Positions 41,566-52,969 are shown, numbered from the stretch's first letter. The stretch is DNA of 64,000 nt from Vandiemenella viatica (GCA_031002005.1 JARYHS010009186.1:253237199-253301198); one strand, 5' to 3'. Notes: a model not told the origin generated them from the letters alone. Translations and numbers: made by a program.

Positions 41566-41880
41566 GTGAAATATCTTCACGGTCTCCAAAGGATGTATGC
41601 CGCCGTTACGAACACTTCCTATCCACTAAAGTTTTTGGAAAAGAATTGAACCAATTAGGTTCTAGTGTTTCGAAAGATACACTTGGCATTCTTCTTGGGC
41701 TCACGTCACGCCTGTGAGTGGAATATCTTCATGTTGTCTACGTAGGATACTCCACCTGTAGGAAGCCTTTTTACATACTAAAGGTTTTGGAGAAGAAACG
41801 GGAAGCAATTAGCCCATAGTCTTTCGAAAGATGTATCTCGGCATTCGCCTGGGGTTATTTCAGAAAACGACGAAACTTAT
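41566..41880 (-). repeat. Two tandem, diverged SINE fragments (about 152-bp period)
   Basis: GTG(A/G)AATATCTTCA, CTAAAG(T/G)TTTTGGA and TTTCGAAAGAT recur at a spacing of about 152 bp (from 41566 and 41718). The second unit runs into CGGCATTCGCCTGG, the main SINE body on the minus strand. Either a tandem duplication of one SINE piece or two insertions. Confidence 0.5.
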
Positions 41881-42239
41881 AAATCGTTTTGTATAGATTC
41901 ATAAATCAGCTTTATCAAATAAAATTTCATAGGCTATAGCAATACCAAAAAATTACAATTTACTCGCGACGACATGTTCAAACAAACGAATTTACTATTA
42001 GAATTTGATGAAAGCGGACTCTGACAATAAATCGAATTCTGATAATGGAGAAAAAATGTAGCATTAATTCAATTTGTCAGTACCAATTATTTACATTCTA
42101 ACGATCCCAGAAGGTTGTTAAAATTATGAAGCAATGACCTTCACGTAGCCATTCCGTCCATGCAGATAAGAAGATATTTTTAATTAGTTGATGGTGATAT
42201 TAGTCGTTGTTTGCAGTGATAGTACTGCTACGCTCAGCT

Positions 42240-42530
42240 GGTAGCAGGTCCTAAACTGAAGCGGTCAATAAGTTTTATTTTTCCGTCCATCCCGTTTATT
42301 GCGGCATTGTGCGCTGCCCGGCTGGCTGCAACTTAAACATCAAAGTGCCGACTCAATCAAGGATCGCAGCGCGCCTCTTCGGACAATGGACCGTGTTTGC
42401 CGGCAAATCAAACGCGCGCGCGCGCTCGTCGGAGCCACCCACCGCGGGCGCTTTTCGAATTGCGAGCCGTTGTTTTTTACTGTTTGCCTGTGGCTCGACG
42501 GGCAGGAGGGGTAGTGCAGGTGGGCTGTAG
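42240..42530. promoter_or_regulatory. GC-rich unique island (candidate regulatory)
   Basis: Unique GC-rich DNA with TCAATAAGTTTTATTTTTCC and CCCGTTTATTGCGG (Hox-like TTTAT/AATAA) beside ACAATGGACC (Sox-like) and a CGCGCGCGCG run. Two overlapping plus frames lack domains. Function is inference. Confidence 0.38.
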
Positions 42531-42731
42531 TTTCTAAATTAAACCTGTATATTAGCAGAGAGTCCTTGAAATATCCACAAACTTATGTAAACAGTCTTCG
42601 TTTTATTCAGTGATTGGCAACTGGCAAAACAGCGAGGAGATAATCTTCAATGCTCGTGGCCGCGTAAGCCTTTCACTACAAAATATAAATTCCTTCTGTG
42701 AAGCTCCAATTTTGTACAACGTATATATATA

Positions 42732-43495
42732 CTAGCTGTTACCCGCGACTTCATACGCGTGGATTTAGAATTTCATTGCTAGAATTGGATATACAAAGCT
42801 GAAAGTTACTTAAGATATGTCCCAAACAACACTGAGACGGCATAATATGACGCGAACGCCATCGATATACCATTCTACCGTTGACCTGTCTCATGACTAA
42901 AACTGTTATTCATATCAGAAAAAAGTATCCTATGTCTTTCCTAAAGATACAAAGTATTTCCTTGTCATCGGTATACACATATAGTAGTCAAAACATATAT
43001 ATATATATATATCTCGCATATGTAATATAGATCACACAAAAACTGCCTGTGGAACCAGTATAGCGTGAATAAAATAAACGCTTAGAACACTACTGCACCA
43101 CCTACGATTTGCCGGAACATGGTATCCCTACAAAATCCTAGGCTTGGCTAAAACTATGAAAAACAATTCTTAAAAGTTTTTGCTTTTAGTGGGGGTTGAA
43201 CCCGAAGCCAAACGGGAGTATTCTTATGAAGGAAGCACCATGACACTGCGCTACCACTGATCTTTGTCGCTACGTCTTACGGAGACATATAGATATTACG
43301 CGTTTGTCTTTCACAGTTCAGATAGTTTTCATAATTTAATGTATGTTATTATCTATACAGGAAATAGTATCCAATGTCCATCCTAATGTCAAATAGCATC
43401 TCCTTGTCAAATTTCATCACAATCGGATCAGCCGTTTAGCCCAAGAAACGTAACAAACAAACAGAGTTACTTTCGCATTTATAATATTAGTATAG
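42732..43495 (+). repeat. Dispersed repeat family P, full-length copy
   Basis: Complete from ACTAGCTGTTACCCGCGACT to TTCGCATTTATAATATTAGT, 764 bp. Inner TGTCAAATTTCATCACAATC-GGATCAGCCGTTTAG is the most conserved block. A TA run lies at 42994-43011. No long frame. Five copies exist in the window in both orientations. The class is unknown to me. Confidence 0.85.
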
Positions 43496-43680
43496 ATAAA
43501 GCAATGTTCCTATGTGTTTCCTCAATAGTCTAAAAAAATACTGTACCGATTTATGGGAGGTTTTTTTTTGAAAAATGGTCCGCGATGTCAGCACAAGGTT
43601 TAAAGCTATTCAAATCCTCGATCTGGCCGGAAGAAGGAAACCATCACTCACTCATAAGAAGTACTGTTTGTATGCATAAG

Positions 43681-44222
43681 GGGCCATCCATAAATTACGT
43701 CACACCTTCACGGAGAGGGGAAGGGGCAGGGGGTCAACAAAGTGTGACATCAAGTGACAAGGGGGGGGGGGACATGTCATAAACTTTGTGACATCACATG
43801 CATAATTTGTATCACTTTTTGGCTCGTGGCGGAAGATGAAAATGATGTTGACACATCGAATGTTCCCAACACTATCGAAACCAAGAATGAAGATACTGAT
43901 ATGCCAATATAAACAGTATCAAGGAATGGGTTCAAAATCCATGGACCCGTGTTGACTCAATTTTGTATCATTAATTCGATTTTCATGTTTTATGATATTT
44001 TCTTAAATGTTTGATTTATATTGTTGATATGATTTTTTAACTATAAATACATAAATCATTTTGGAAGTGCTATTTTAATTTACAAATTTAAAATTGTAAA
44101 ATATGTGACGTCACACCAGGGGTGGGGGGGGGGGGTCCCACAAATTTGTCAACCTGTGACATGGGGGGAGGGAAGGGTCCAAAAATCATGAAATTCGTGT
44201 GACGTAATTTGTGGATGGCCCC
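43681..44222. mobile_element. MITE with GGGGCCATCCA termini
   Basis: Left AGGGGCCATCCATAAATTAC-GTCACAC and right inverted AGGGGCCATCCACAAATTAC-GTCACACG: a 28-bp inverted repeat with one or two mismatches. G runs near both ends. The termini resemble those of family G (GCGTCCATAAATTACGTGAG) but are distinct. The inside shows no transposase domain. It abuts the Helitron remnant. Confidence 0.9.
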
Positions 44223-44960
44223 TAATGCCTGGAGGCACAGGAAAAATGTTTCTTATTTGACTGGCAACCACACATACACAATATAATATCGCATTGACAA
44301 TCGCATCACCTGGAATTGCGCCGACTCTTTTGAATGGTGACCGAACAGAAAATTCAGCTCTTTAATCGCCACTGAATTACATAACAGTCAAATACCAGCC
44401 TGCAACATTTTAAAAACATCGGAAATAACTAAACTTCTCCAGCGATGCAGTATAATATTACAGTATGAATGGTGCATGAATATTCTTTGGAAGCATTGCA
44501 TCAAACATTACAAGATTTACGTGGAAATGAACGACCATTCAATGGAGCTCTAATATTATTAGCAGATGATTTTCGACAGATATTACGTGTACTTCTCGTT
44601 TAACATAAGCTGATGAACTAAATGCCTGTTTAAAAACATTACACTAGCAGAGATATGTTAATAAATTTTCATTGACGACAAACATGTGTTAAATTACAAA
44701 ACGATGTTTCTTCAGAACATTTTGCAATAATAATATTGGATATTGAAAAATGAAAAAATTATCTCATGGCCAATTATAGGTTGTGCGCTCTCGTGTAGGG
44801 AAACCGATGGATTGTTTGTTTATATGCCAAATAGAATCAACAAAAACATTGTACATCCAAGACATCTCGCCTTTAATGAACTTGCCTAAAGAGCCACTTA
44901 CATTTCAGCGTTTATAAGTCTTAGTAATCTTCCTAATTTACATTTACATCTGCTTCGAGT
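44223..44960 (+). pseudogene. Helitron Pif1-like helicase remnant
   Basis: Plus-strand pieces: MPGGTGKMFLI (Walker A; the usual Thr after Lys is Met), ALTIASPGIAPTLLNGDRTE-NSAL, then EALHQTLQDLRGNERPFNGA-LILLADDFRQIL (helicase motif II region, normally GDFRQxLPV), SLTTNMC, and near the end RVGKPMDCLFI (compare SRVGxPxxLFVYAP). These come in the order of the Pif1-type helicase of rolling-circle Helitrons. Many stops and frameshifts, plus a central deletion, make it inactive. No Rep domain is visible, and the MITE lies directly upstream. Termini (5' TC, 3' CTRR with hairpin) not identified. Confidence 0.85.
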
Positions 44961-46030
44961 GAACGTTTTTAATGTAATAAATGGTACGATATCTAATGTA
45001 TAATAAAAGAAGAAAGAGCAAAATTATTTAAGAGACTGCTGATAAATGGAGTAAGCACGACCCGGCACAAGAAAACCTGAATGCCACTAAAGGTAGTTTA
45101 GATATACACGTATGAGGATTTAGATCGATCAGTAGTTGTAAAATCTCTGTTTCATTTTAACTTAACTTCCTACGGAAAAATCTTTTCTTAACATTCGTAT
45201 ACACAATCAATGTTACATATAAAAACCTCGAACAACTACTTATCAAATGGTTACGTTATATAAAAAATTTAAACCTTTTTAGTGATATGAAGGTTGCAGG
45301 TTCGTCTCCTGTCACGGTCACCAAACATAACTTTGCTGATGTTTACAACAATACAATAAAAGCAAACTTGCACTAAAAAAGGACATCTTCTTTATTTCGC
45401 TGCATTTATTAACAATTTACATCACTGATGCTACAATTCCGTTAATTGAATCCTATTTATAAACCAAAATATGTTTTTCATCTTGATACGGAAATCTCTC
45501 AAAATATTTCTTGACTCACTCGTCTTTTGATCTCTTCCCGGGTGCAGTTCGATGCGCGAGACTTCTGTGTCCCATATCCAAAGATTCTGCTTTCAACAAC
45601 CTTACTCTTCTGTTTTCTCATAAATCATATAACTGTTTTCTTCTGAAATTGATTACAATATGATTATATACATTAAATTTAAATTTGGAAAGCAGATGTA
45701 ATGTATTACCTTAGAACACCCATCGTTTGCTGTCTGAGAAACTAATGCTAAACGTCGACCTTGTTACAAAAAAAAAAAATTTCCCAGATGATATTCAGAA
45801 AGTTCTTCGATATAGAAACAAATATCTAAAGTTAGGCACGGTAATCTTTAAGAATTTTCTCTCCGTTTTGCGCTATCTTTGTGTGAATTGTTTGACGATC
45901 TCGTCCTTCTTCTTTGCGATCTGTTTGTTGTTACATTCAACTGTTTAAACCGCGACCAGCTCCGTCGGGTTGGTGTTTTAATTTTCTAATGCACCATTCT
46001 TAAATATTCACTCCGTAACGATCGCACTCG
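44961..46030. other. No recognised feature
   Basis: AT-rich DNA. A T-loop-like GCAGGTTCGTCTCCTG at 45297-45312 lacks the rest of a tRNA. Confidence 0.4.
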
Positions 46031-46048
46031 CGAATTCGTGGGCGCGTA

Positions 46049-46249
46049 ATGAGGGCCAGCTGTCCGTCTGTGTGTGCAGTGTTTATTTTGTGCGGAGTAA
46101 TTCTAGTAAGTGCCACAATCAGTCATTCGCAGCGTCAAATTTCTGACGCGGCTGCCGACGCCTCGCTCTCATCAATTACTTTCGGCAACACCAAGAGGAA
46201 CAGCACAGACCACGTCACTACATACTATAACGTAGCGCCTCGTATCTGA
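46049..46249 (+). CDS. Candidate small secreted peptide or first coding exon
   Basis: A 66-codon ATG frame starts MRASCPSVCAVFILCGVILV-SATISHS, a convincing signal peptide: short N-region with Arg, hydrophobic core of about 14 residues, small residues (SAT, SHS) at a possible cleavage site. The remaining 40 residues are polar with one KR pair (NTKRNS) and one QR-Q, which might serve as convertase sites, but no known neuropeptide or antimicrobial pattern and no cysteines. The frame ends at CCTC/GTATCTGA; GT there could be a splice donor, so this may be the first exon of a secreted or membrane protein. The local sequence is richer in GC than its flanks and free of repeats. I cannot name a family. 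Chance is possible at this length. Confidence 0.35.
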   Translation: MRASCPSVCAVFILCGVILVSATISHSQRQISDAAADASLSSITFGNTKRNSTDHVTTYYNVAPRI

Positions 46250-47440
46250 CTGTTATTTTAAATTGAATGTTTGTAAGTTTGGTATAACAGATTTCATTTT
46301 GAGTAGAAGACTGTCAAGCGATCTCTATGGAACCAAACAGTATGGTATGCAGTACCATCTTTGGTGAGGCAGAATCTTTGTATGTGCGGCAGAGAGGTTA
46401 CGCGCATTGAACTGGAGTCAGACAGAGATAACAAAATGAACCAGGCGACCAAAGCTTTATTGGATTATGGTGTAAAGATAAAATAGTATTTATTACTGAT
46501 ACAGTCAAAGGAATTGTATGATCTGAAATGTGAATTATTAAGTAGAAAAGTGCAAATAAATAAAACAAGTTTTTATTTTCAAAGTTGCATTTTGTCGCAT
46601 TAATGTAACTAACATTAAAGTTACAATACGTGATAGAAGAGTTTGCAAAGAACATACATCACTGCAGGTAAAAAATAGGTAATTATAATTTTATTATTAT
46701 GTGATAACGATTACTAATGATACTGTGTGGGTGTATCTAGGACCCGATGTCAAGGAATAAACGAGACTGAAACAGAGGCGAGAAGAGGCAAGAAAGAAAA
46801 TGTCATTGTTGGACATTTAAAGTTTGAATTTGCTTAAAAGGCGAATAATAACGACGCGGTTAATAAAGACTGTAAACAGCTGCAACCACAAGGGATTTTA
46901 ATGTACTATATAAAGCTGTGTAGGGAAATACCAACAAGTAATTGAACGACAGAGAAATAAATGAGAGCTGGAAAATGGACAGCGGAAAGAATAGTATTGG
47001 TTAAAAGGTCGGAGAAACAAATAACGTAAGCATTAAAAATGTTATATTTCTTTGTGGCTTGTGTACGTTTGATAATATATAAAGGTGACAATGCATTCAA
47101 AGTTTTCTAAGATACTATAGAGGGAGCAAAATGTATTCCGTTTGCTAGAAGAAGAAAAAGAAGAAGTCAAACTGTAAGAGAAAAACATTTTATATTTTGC
47201 AACAAGACATAATTTAAAAGGGAAATCTTCGCATATTTAGGTAAAGAAAGTTAAGCAAAATTACTGTAACCTTCCTCTAGCAGGGGTAAACTTAGGTTGA
47301 TACGAGACTATTATTACAAAACTCAGATGTACTTATCTGCTTTCTGCGTAAATCATCAGCTATCGATTTCGTCGGACATGATGTTTAGCTTCGTCTTTGT
47401 GCCATCACATGAAGAAGAAGTGAATTTAGAATATCGCCAT
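46250..47440. other. No recognised feature
   Basis: AT-rich, non-repetitive as far as I can see. Small frames on the minus strand lack signatures. If 46049-46249 is a first exon this would be intron. Confidence 0.35.
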
Positions 47441-47444
47441 CAAC

Positions 47445-47640
47445 ATCTATATCTATAATTTGCAATCCACAAAATCGTGGGTGGCTTTGCACAAACATTA
47501 ACTCTGTACATTCCATTCACGATCGGCGCGAGGAAGGAAAGAATTCATGTAAGCTTCTCTGCAGCACGTTATTTCTTCTGTCACTGCAACCGAAATAGGT
47601 CCATGGACAAAGTATTTCATCGCGTTCACAATGAAGCGTG
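47445..47640 (-). pseudogene. LINE family 1: 3' end fragment
   Basis: The minus strand shows GGAATGTACAGAGTTAATG, TTTGTGCAAAGCCACCCACG, GTGGATTGCAAATTATAGAT followed by ATAGATGTTGATGG, i.e. the last codons, hairpin region and tail of the family at 36836 and 39902. The hairpin is degraded. Confidence 0.75.
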
Positions 47641-47754
47641 GTCTTCCCATGTTTCCCTATAAATTCAAACGACTCCTACGTCATCTGCCTGCCACATAAT
47701 CGCAGACCAATCAGTATATCTAGGCACATTCCCACATCATCTTCCACAATAATT

Positions 47755-47830
47755 GAACGATTTTTAAACCTTTTCCTACCACCTGCCCAACAAGTCCTGC
47801 CAATTTGAGTTTATCACTAATATTGTGCCA
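47755..47830 (-). pseudogene. LINE family 2 fragment
   Basis: CTGCCAATTTGAGTTTATCA and CCTTTTCCTACCACCTGCCC match 58490-58560 (CTGCTAAGTTGAGTTTGTTA, CCTTTTCCTACCGCCTGCCC) and on the minus strand correspond to KLN-x-AGH/VGKGYK. Very short remnant. Confidence 0.6.
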
Positions 47831-48117
47831 ACACATTTACAACTAGCTGGCGCAGGCGACTTCATTCAGATTTTTCAAGAATTTTGAAGGTTTTTTTATG
47901 TTTTTGCACGGAAGTTTAAATATTTTCAGGATAAAAAGTAGGCTATGTTACAGCCTGTGAAATGAGCAACCTGCCAGTGAAAGTTCCGTCAAAATCAGTT
48001 CACACACTAAATATGTTGCACATAAATTATTTTTGTTTGTTAATAGTTGAAAAAGTGTGAACTCTACAACATTCTAATATCTTCGATTTCAGCCACCTAA
48101 GGACAACGAAAATTAAT

Positions 48118-48450
48118 CCTGTGCATTCTTTTCGATGCTTTATTTATTGACTTCCAGTTGTTCTTCATCTTTTCACTTCTGTTTCCTCCTTTCTTCGGTC
48201 AATGTGTCATTACAATTCCTCTTCTCCTTCTCCTGGAAACCCTTGAAATTTTGGATAAATCTCCCGAAATTTACTCTATCTTGTATTACACTTTCTGTTA
48301 TTCTGATCTCAATCATATGTTTCTTTACTCCTTGCATCCACTGGTTGACTTTCTTACTCTTGTAAATGGGGTCGAAAATTCTTTTTATAAGTCTGCTGTT
48401 GTCCATTCTCATTAAGTGATCAAAACAACTGATTTTCCTCTTTCTCATCG
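48118..48450 (-). pseudogene. LINE ORF2 C-terminal tail (family 3)
   Basis: Minus-strand frame 48173-48448: MRKRKISCFDHLMRMDNSRL, IKRIFDPIYKSKK, WMQGVKKHMIEIRITESVIQ-DRVNFGRFIQNFKGFQEKEK. It has the (F)xxHLxRMxxxRLxKxIF and ITExxIxDRxxFxxxIxxFKGFQ plan of LINE ORF2 tails, as in 22691-23011 and 24275-25000. The frame is open over 91 residues but lacks everything upstream. 5'-truncated. Confidence 0.8.
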
Positions 48451-48544
48451 TGTCTCTACAACATTATTCAAGAACATTGTAGAACATTCTAGAAGATTCC
48501 AATGCTATTTCGTTAGAACTTTTAGTCGAAATGTGAAAATACCT

Positions 48545-49340
48545 TAGGTCGACCACTTTCAATCACCATATTTCCCACACCCCCACAGCTATCGACATGC
48601 AATCACGATTATACACAATGGGAGACTCGATGCTACTACCACACACATCCACCAGTGGTCTGCGCAATGTAGTTGTGGCTACAAAGCGAAATATTTAGGG
48701 ACACACGCCTCTTTGGCCGGAATATGAAAAGGCCAAAAGTTGACCACTTTCAACCACTCTCCTACAGCTACCGACATGCAATCACCATAGTGCACGATGG
48801 GATACTTTAAGCTACCATCACACGCAAACATCAGTGGTCTGCGCTTAGGGTTGCCAGATGGTCGCGAAATCCGGGAATGTCCCGGATTTTGTGTCTGGTC
48901 CCGTGTCCAGGAATTAAGCGTTACTGTCCCGGAATTCCCGTAGACTAGTTTTTTTCTCAAACTTAAGATACCACGCAGCGGGAGGTAGAGGAGAAGCGCT
49001 CCATCTTACCGACGACCAGAGACAATGTATGTATATATAGACTGTTCAACTATGACGTAGTGATTATCAACCAAAGTTGAATTAATCTTGTATATATTAT
49101 GTAGCAAAGTTTTTACCTAGAATAAAACTTTTTTTTATTAATTTGAATATTTGTTCACTCCTTAAACATACCACTAAAATATCTTTTTAACCCCATAAAT
49201 GTCCCGGAAATTATATCCTGTATCACTAAAAAACCTTTTTAACCCCAGAAATATCCCAGAGATTATAATCCTATATCTGGCAACTCTATCTTCGCTAGGT
49301 AGTTGTGGCTGCAGAGTGAAATATAGGATCACACGTGTAT
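48545..49340. repeat. Tandem dimer (about 191-bp unit), second unit split by an hAT element
   Basis: GACCACTTTCAA(T/C)CAC, CTA(T/C)CGACATGCAATCAC, ATCCACCAGTGGTCTGCGC or ACATCAGTGGTCTGCGC, and GTAGTTGTGGCT occur at matching spacing in both units (48551 and 48742 starts). The second unit is interrupted at GTCTGCGCT by 48846-49288 and resumes at 49297 with AGGTAGTTGTGGCTGCAGAG. Confidence 0.8.
48838..49296. mobile_element. hAT-type MITE inserted in the tandem repeat
   Basis: Termini TAGGGTTGCCAGAT (48846) and inverted TAGAGTTGCCAGAT (to 49288), flanked by TCTGCGCT and TCTTCGCT, an 8-bp duplication with one mismatch. GTCCCGGAATT-type blocks recur inverted inside. Size 443 bp, no coding capacity. 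Confidence 0.85.
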
Positions 49341-49341
49341 T

Positions 49342-50168
49342 CAGGGTGATTCACGAAGATACGCAAATATTTTAATATATTATTCTACAAGTAAAACTAA
49401 AGAAAAACGTTCATATAACTATAGGTCCGCAAATAATTTGTTACAGAGTTACGAGTAATAAAAGACTTTGCCTGAAATTCAGCAACCACGCTAATATGAA
49501 ACAATCGCAAAACTGAACGAGGTTACAGTAAAGCACGATTTCCATTTATTTTGTTGTTATTGATCTGGTGAATGTAATAAAACAAGTCCCAGACGTGTAT
49601 CGACAGTAGTTTTCCAGAAAATCCAGAGATTATACAAGTAAAGACATTTTTGAACACTGTATGTATTGTGAAATTGTATGTACACTGTACAACTTCCTTT
49701 ACACTGAGCTGTGGTGTTAATAAAAGCAGATTATCTGACATATTCATGGTTTATTACCATCATTTTCCGAAATTAAATTCTCTACAATTTCTGTTGTAAA
49801 CTTTGTGCAATTGTCTAGAAATTAAAAAAAAAAAAACTGTGCCAAATAGTTAATAAATTACAAATTTTCCCAAATTATTTCTTTGCTTCTCTGGAACTTC
49901 TGGAAAACTACTGCAGATACACGTCTGGGACTTATTTTACCAGAACAACAACAACAAAATAAATGGAAATCGTGCTTTACTGTAACCTCGTACAGTTTTT
50001 GCGATGGCTTCATATTAGCGATGTTGCTAAATTTCAGGGGAAATCTTTTTTTTAGCCGTAACTCCGTAACTAAACATTTGCGGACCTATGTTTATATGAA
50101 AGTTTTTCTTTAGTTTTACTTGAGGAATAACATATTAAAATATTTGCATACCTTCGTGAATCACCCTG
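49342..50168. mobile_element. Long inverted-repeat MITE with CAGGGTGATTCACGAAG ends
   Basis: Left arm 49342 to about 49620 and right arm about 49885-50168 are inverted near-copies: CAGGGTGATTCACGAAG, ATACGCAAATATTTTAATAT, AGGTCCGCAAAT, GTAAAGCACGATTTCCATTT and CCCAGACGTGTATC. TA flanks the right end. No transposase frame between the arms. Ends are of the general CAGGGTG type also seen at 61681-62494, but the sequences are otherwise different. Confidence 0.9.
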
Positions 50169-50219
50169 TATATAAGATGAGGATGTTGATGAAGTATTTC
50201 CATCTCTACCGTGTTGTAG

Positions 50220-50560
50220 AGCACTGCCTCCTGTACTGGCCGCTGTGTTTTTTCGCCGCTGTGTCCGCGGGCTGTAATCCCCGTGGAGGTCCGCCACTCG
50301 CTTGACCGCTCCGATGGAAACAAAATATTGACTCTGGTCGGGCGGGGCGGAAGTCTTCCGCCCCGCCGAGATGAGCTCGCGATCGTGTTCCGCTATTTGG
50401 CGATACCTTGCGAACCGAAAAAGAAAACTATATATAGTCTATCTACGGAGGCGCCGCGCCGGGGGACGGCCTTATTGTTTGCTGTGAAGGCCTTACAGCA
50501 GGAGACCGCGGGCGAAAACAGAAAACCTTCGCTGCCTCACTCCTGCTGACTTCATGGATA
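50220..50560. promoter_or_regulatory. GC-rich unique island
   Basis: Unique GC-rich DNA with an inverted GGCGGGGCGGAAGTC/TTCCGCCCCGCC near 50340-50370, which can form a strong stem. The open frame 50283-50549 has no domain. A regulatory island or an unrecognised exon are both possible. Confidence 0.3.
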
Positions 50561-51395
50561 AGGGCGTTTCTACAATTAGCTAGTTATCAGTCAGTCAGTT
50601 TTTTATGTTGAAGCGGCATGATTACTGGAAATATCTGTGAAGGCAGCAGTGGACCATTTAACTAAAGCTGTAAACACCATAATATAGCGGGCCCTTATTT
50701 TAAGAGTTATGCATAGAATGCTGGGAGCTGATTAATTATGTTTTCGTATATTTTTCGTGTAACTAATTGTGAATTTGTGTAAATAAACATTTTATTATGA
50801 AGACAAACTATATAAATATATATGATGAATGACAGTATTAAACATGAAACATTGATTAAAAGTTTCTTGTCGTAAGTGTTGAGGTGAGCCACAATGTTTG
50901 GAGGACGATTCTCAATGGTTTGGATTGAATTATGTTGATAATATTGTGTGTAAATAACTATAAATATGTTTAATTTTCATTTCCGTGTGTTTCATGATGA
51001 TTGTGAATGATTTTGAATTAATTCTGATTGTTTTAATGTGGTTTTGATTGTTAGCTGTATTGTCGCCGTTCGAGAAAAAGCGAGCTGCATTTTCTGTGCT
51101 ATTCTTTAATTATCTGTTGAATCTATACCAAGAAGTGAATGAAACAAGTTGAAAGTTGAGTTGCTAGTCGGTAGTTTAATCGCTGGAGCATTTGTGAGTC
51201 GACGTTTAGTATCTTTGTATGTCTTGTTGTGTGATTTTATTGTAGAGTAACACGGGATAATAAACTTAAGTGAAAATTAATTCGTCGGAGTTATTATTTC
51301 ATGCAACCAAATAACTGTCAACTCACTTCCATTTAAACGTGGTTTATTTATTTATTACTGTTGTATTTTACTGGCAAACATGCGAACTTCTACTA
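50561..51395. other. No recognised feature
   Basis: AT-rich DNA with GATTGTTTT-type tracts; nothing supported. Confidence 0.4.
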
Positions 51396-51640
51396 TCATT
51401 TACGAGTGCGATGAAATTCTTCATCCAGCAACCCTGTTTGGGTCGCAATGATAGGAGTGATAAGAGTAGAGAAATAAGGTGTCGTACTGAATGGTTATAT
51501 GAATTGTTTCTTCCCTCGTGCCATTCGGGTTCAGAATGTACAGAGTAGTGATAGGTTTTGGTGCAAAACTCCCTATGCCACTCACAGCTTTTTGAATTGC
51601 AGAGTGCAGATACAGTCGTACACGAATTTAACTCGCCTCT
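51396..51640 (+). pseudogene. LINE family 1: 3' end fragment
   Basis: Codons for TFTSAMKFF-like (shifted) and ATLFGSQ-type remnants correspond to YECxEILLPPxYLGRN, then RSDKSREIRCRTEWLYELFL and the tail TTGGTGCAAAACTCCC-, GCCACTCACAGC, GAATTGCAGAGTGCAGAT. Same order as at 36836-37385. Short, decayed and 5'-truncated. Confidence 0.8.
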
Positions 51641-52269
51641 GATATTATCTTCGACGTCGCTGAGACGTGATGCAATAACAAATATATATAGTCTATATAT
51701 ATATATTTACCAACATAAACAGGTTGCACGTTATAATGGTCATGGATCGTTCAGTCTTCTATCAACTATTTAAATATTGTGTGATTCTAACCTCACATCT
51801 ACAACTAGGAACATGGCCGCCTAGATCACGTAGGGGCTACAACGTACTGATAGTCAGTCTCGGGTATGGGTAGTTTTAATTTAGTGTTGTGATAGTTCCA
51901 AGTTGACCTCTGTTTGCGGAACAATAATACTAACGAAGCGGTAAATATTTACTGACTGTAGATTGCTGTGTGTCAAAAAAGGTCAACCTTTTATATTTTT
52001 TATAAGTGTTCCAAGTAGTGAATCCATGTCATAAAAATATAGATAGATACATGCATGGCTAATTATCAGAGAATCTTAAAATGTGTTTCATGGTATTTGT
52101 TCTTACCTAAAAAAAACTGCCATTTTGTGTACTGCGCCACAAAATGTTTTTCACATGCAGCAACGAAGACAAATCAATTGGGTGAAGATCTGAAATGAAG
52201 CCTAATCGAGATAATATAAAAATGTCTGGACATGACGCTGAAGATTATATTTTTAGTTAAAAAAATGTA

Positions 52270-52660
52270 CTTATTTTTCTACGTTTATTAATTTATTATT
52301 CTTGTTCCATAGATCCATGCCGAGAAAAGACCTATGAGACGTGGAACATGTCATTGTTAATATCTACAAACAGTATGAATAACAATTATAGTAACGAAAC
52401 TATTATAAGTTAAAACAAATAAAATACTAAAATTTACAACTGAATTTCGCAAATGTCTTATTAAACACAGTTAATCCGATTGTACAAATACTTGGATGGA
52501 TTAGAAGGTTTGGCCAATCATTTAATCTCCCAATTTTTCTTTAAATACATCTATATTACCTACAAACTGTTTTATATTTTTAGGAGTTTCGTCAAACAAA
52601 TTTGCCCGAGACTAATTTAGTACTTTTGTACTAATGACAATGACATTTGAGTTGAGTAAA
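52270..52660 (-). pseudogene. LINE C-terminus and 3' UTR (family 4)
   Basis: Minus-strand frame with DETPKNIKQFVGNIDVFKEK-LGD, the typical end of LINE ORF2 proteins (PxxIKxxxNxxxFKxxLK). It is followed by a 3' UTR carrying ATGACATGTTCCACGTCTCA, GGATCTATGGAACAAGAATA and an AT-rich end. Only about 40 codons remain. The family differs from 1-3 by its tail. Confidence 0.7.
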
Positions 52661-52969
52661 AAAAAAAAAAAATTTACTGAAATTGTGTACCTGCGAATTT
52701 GATGTAAACAAGTTAAAATGAAAAATCCCATGAGATAAAATATGTACCGACAAGTCATTGTATAAAGAGGTTTTTTTTCCGGCGCTCACAATAGACACGC
52801 CGAACCTCGGGAGTTATCGACCAAAGAGTATAGTAACTGGAAATGGAATACGGAACATTTCCTCTTCAAATCCCAATCTGTTGAAGCCTTTGCATGTGGA
52901 CTTGGATGCTGGGAATAAATAATGAGAGCGAACAGAAGAGATGTCCAAGGTCTGCAGCAAATATTTGTT

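Noticed and set aside
45293..45327. T-loop-like GCAGGTTCGTCTCCTG
   Set aside because: The rest of a tRNA cannot be folded around it.
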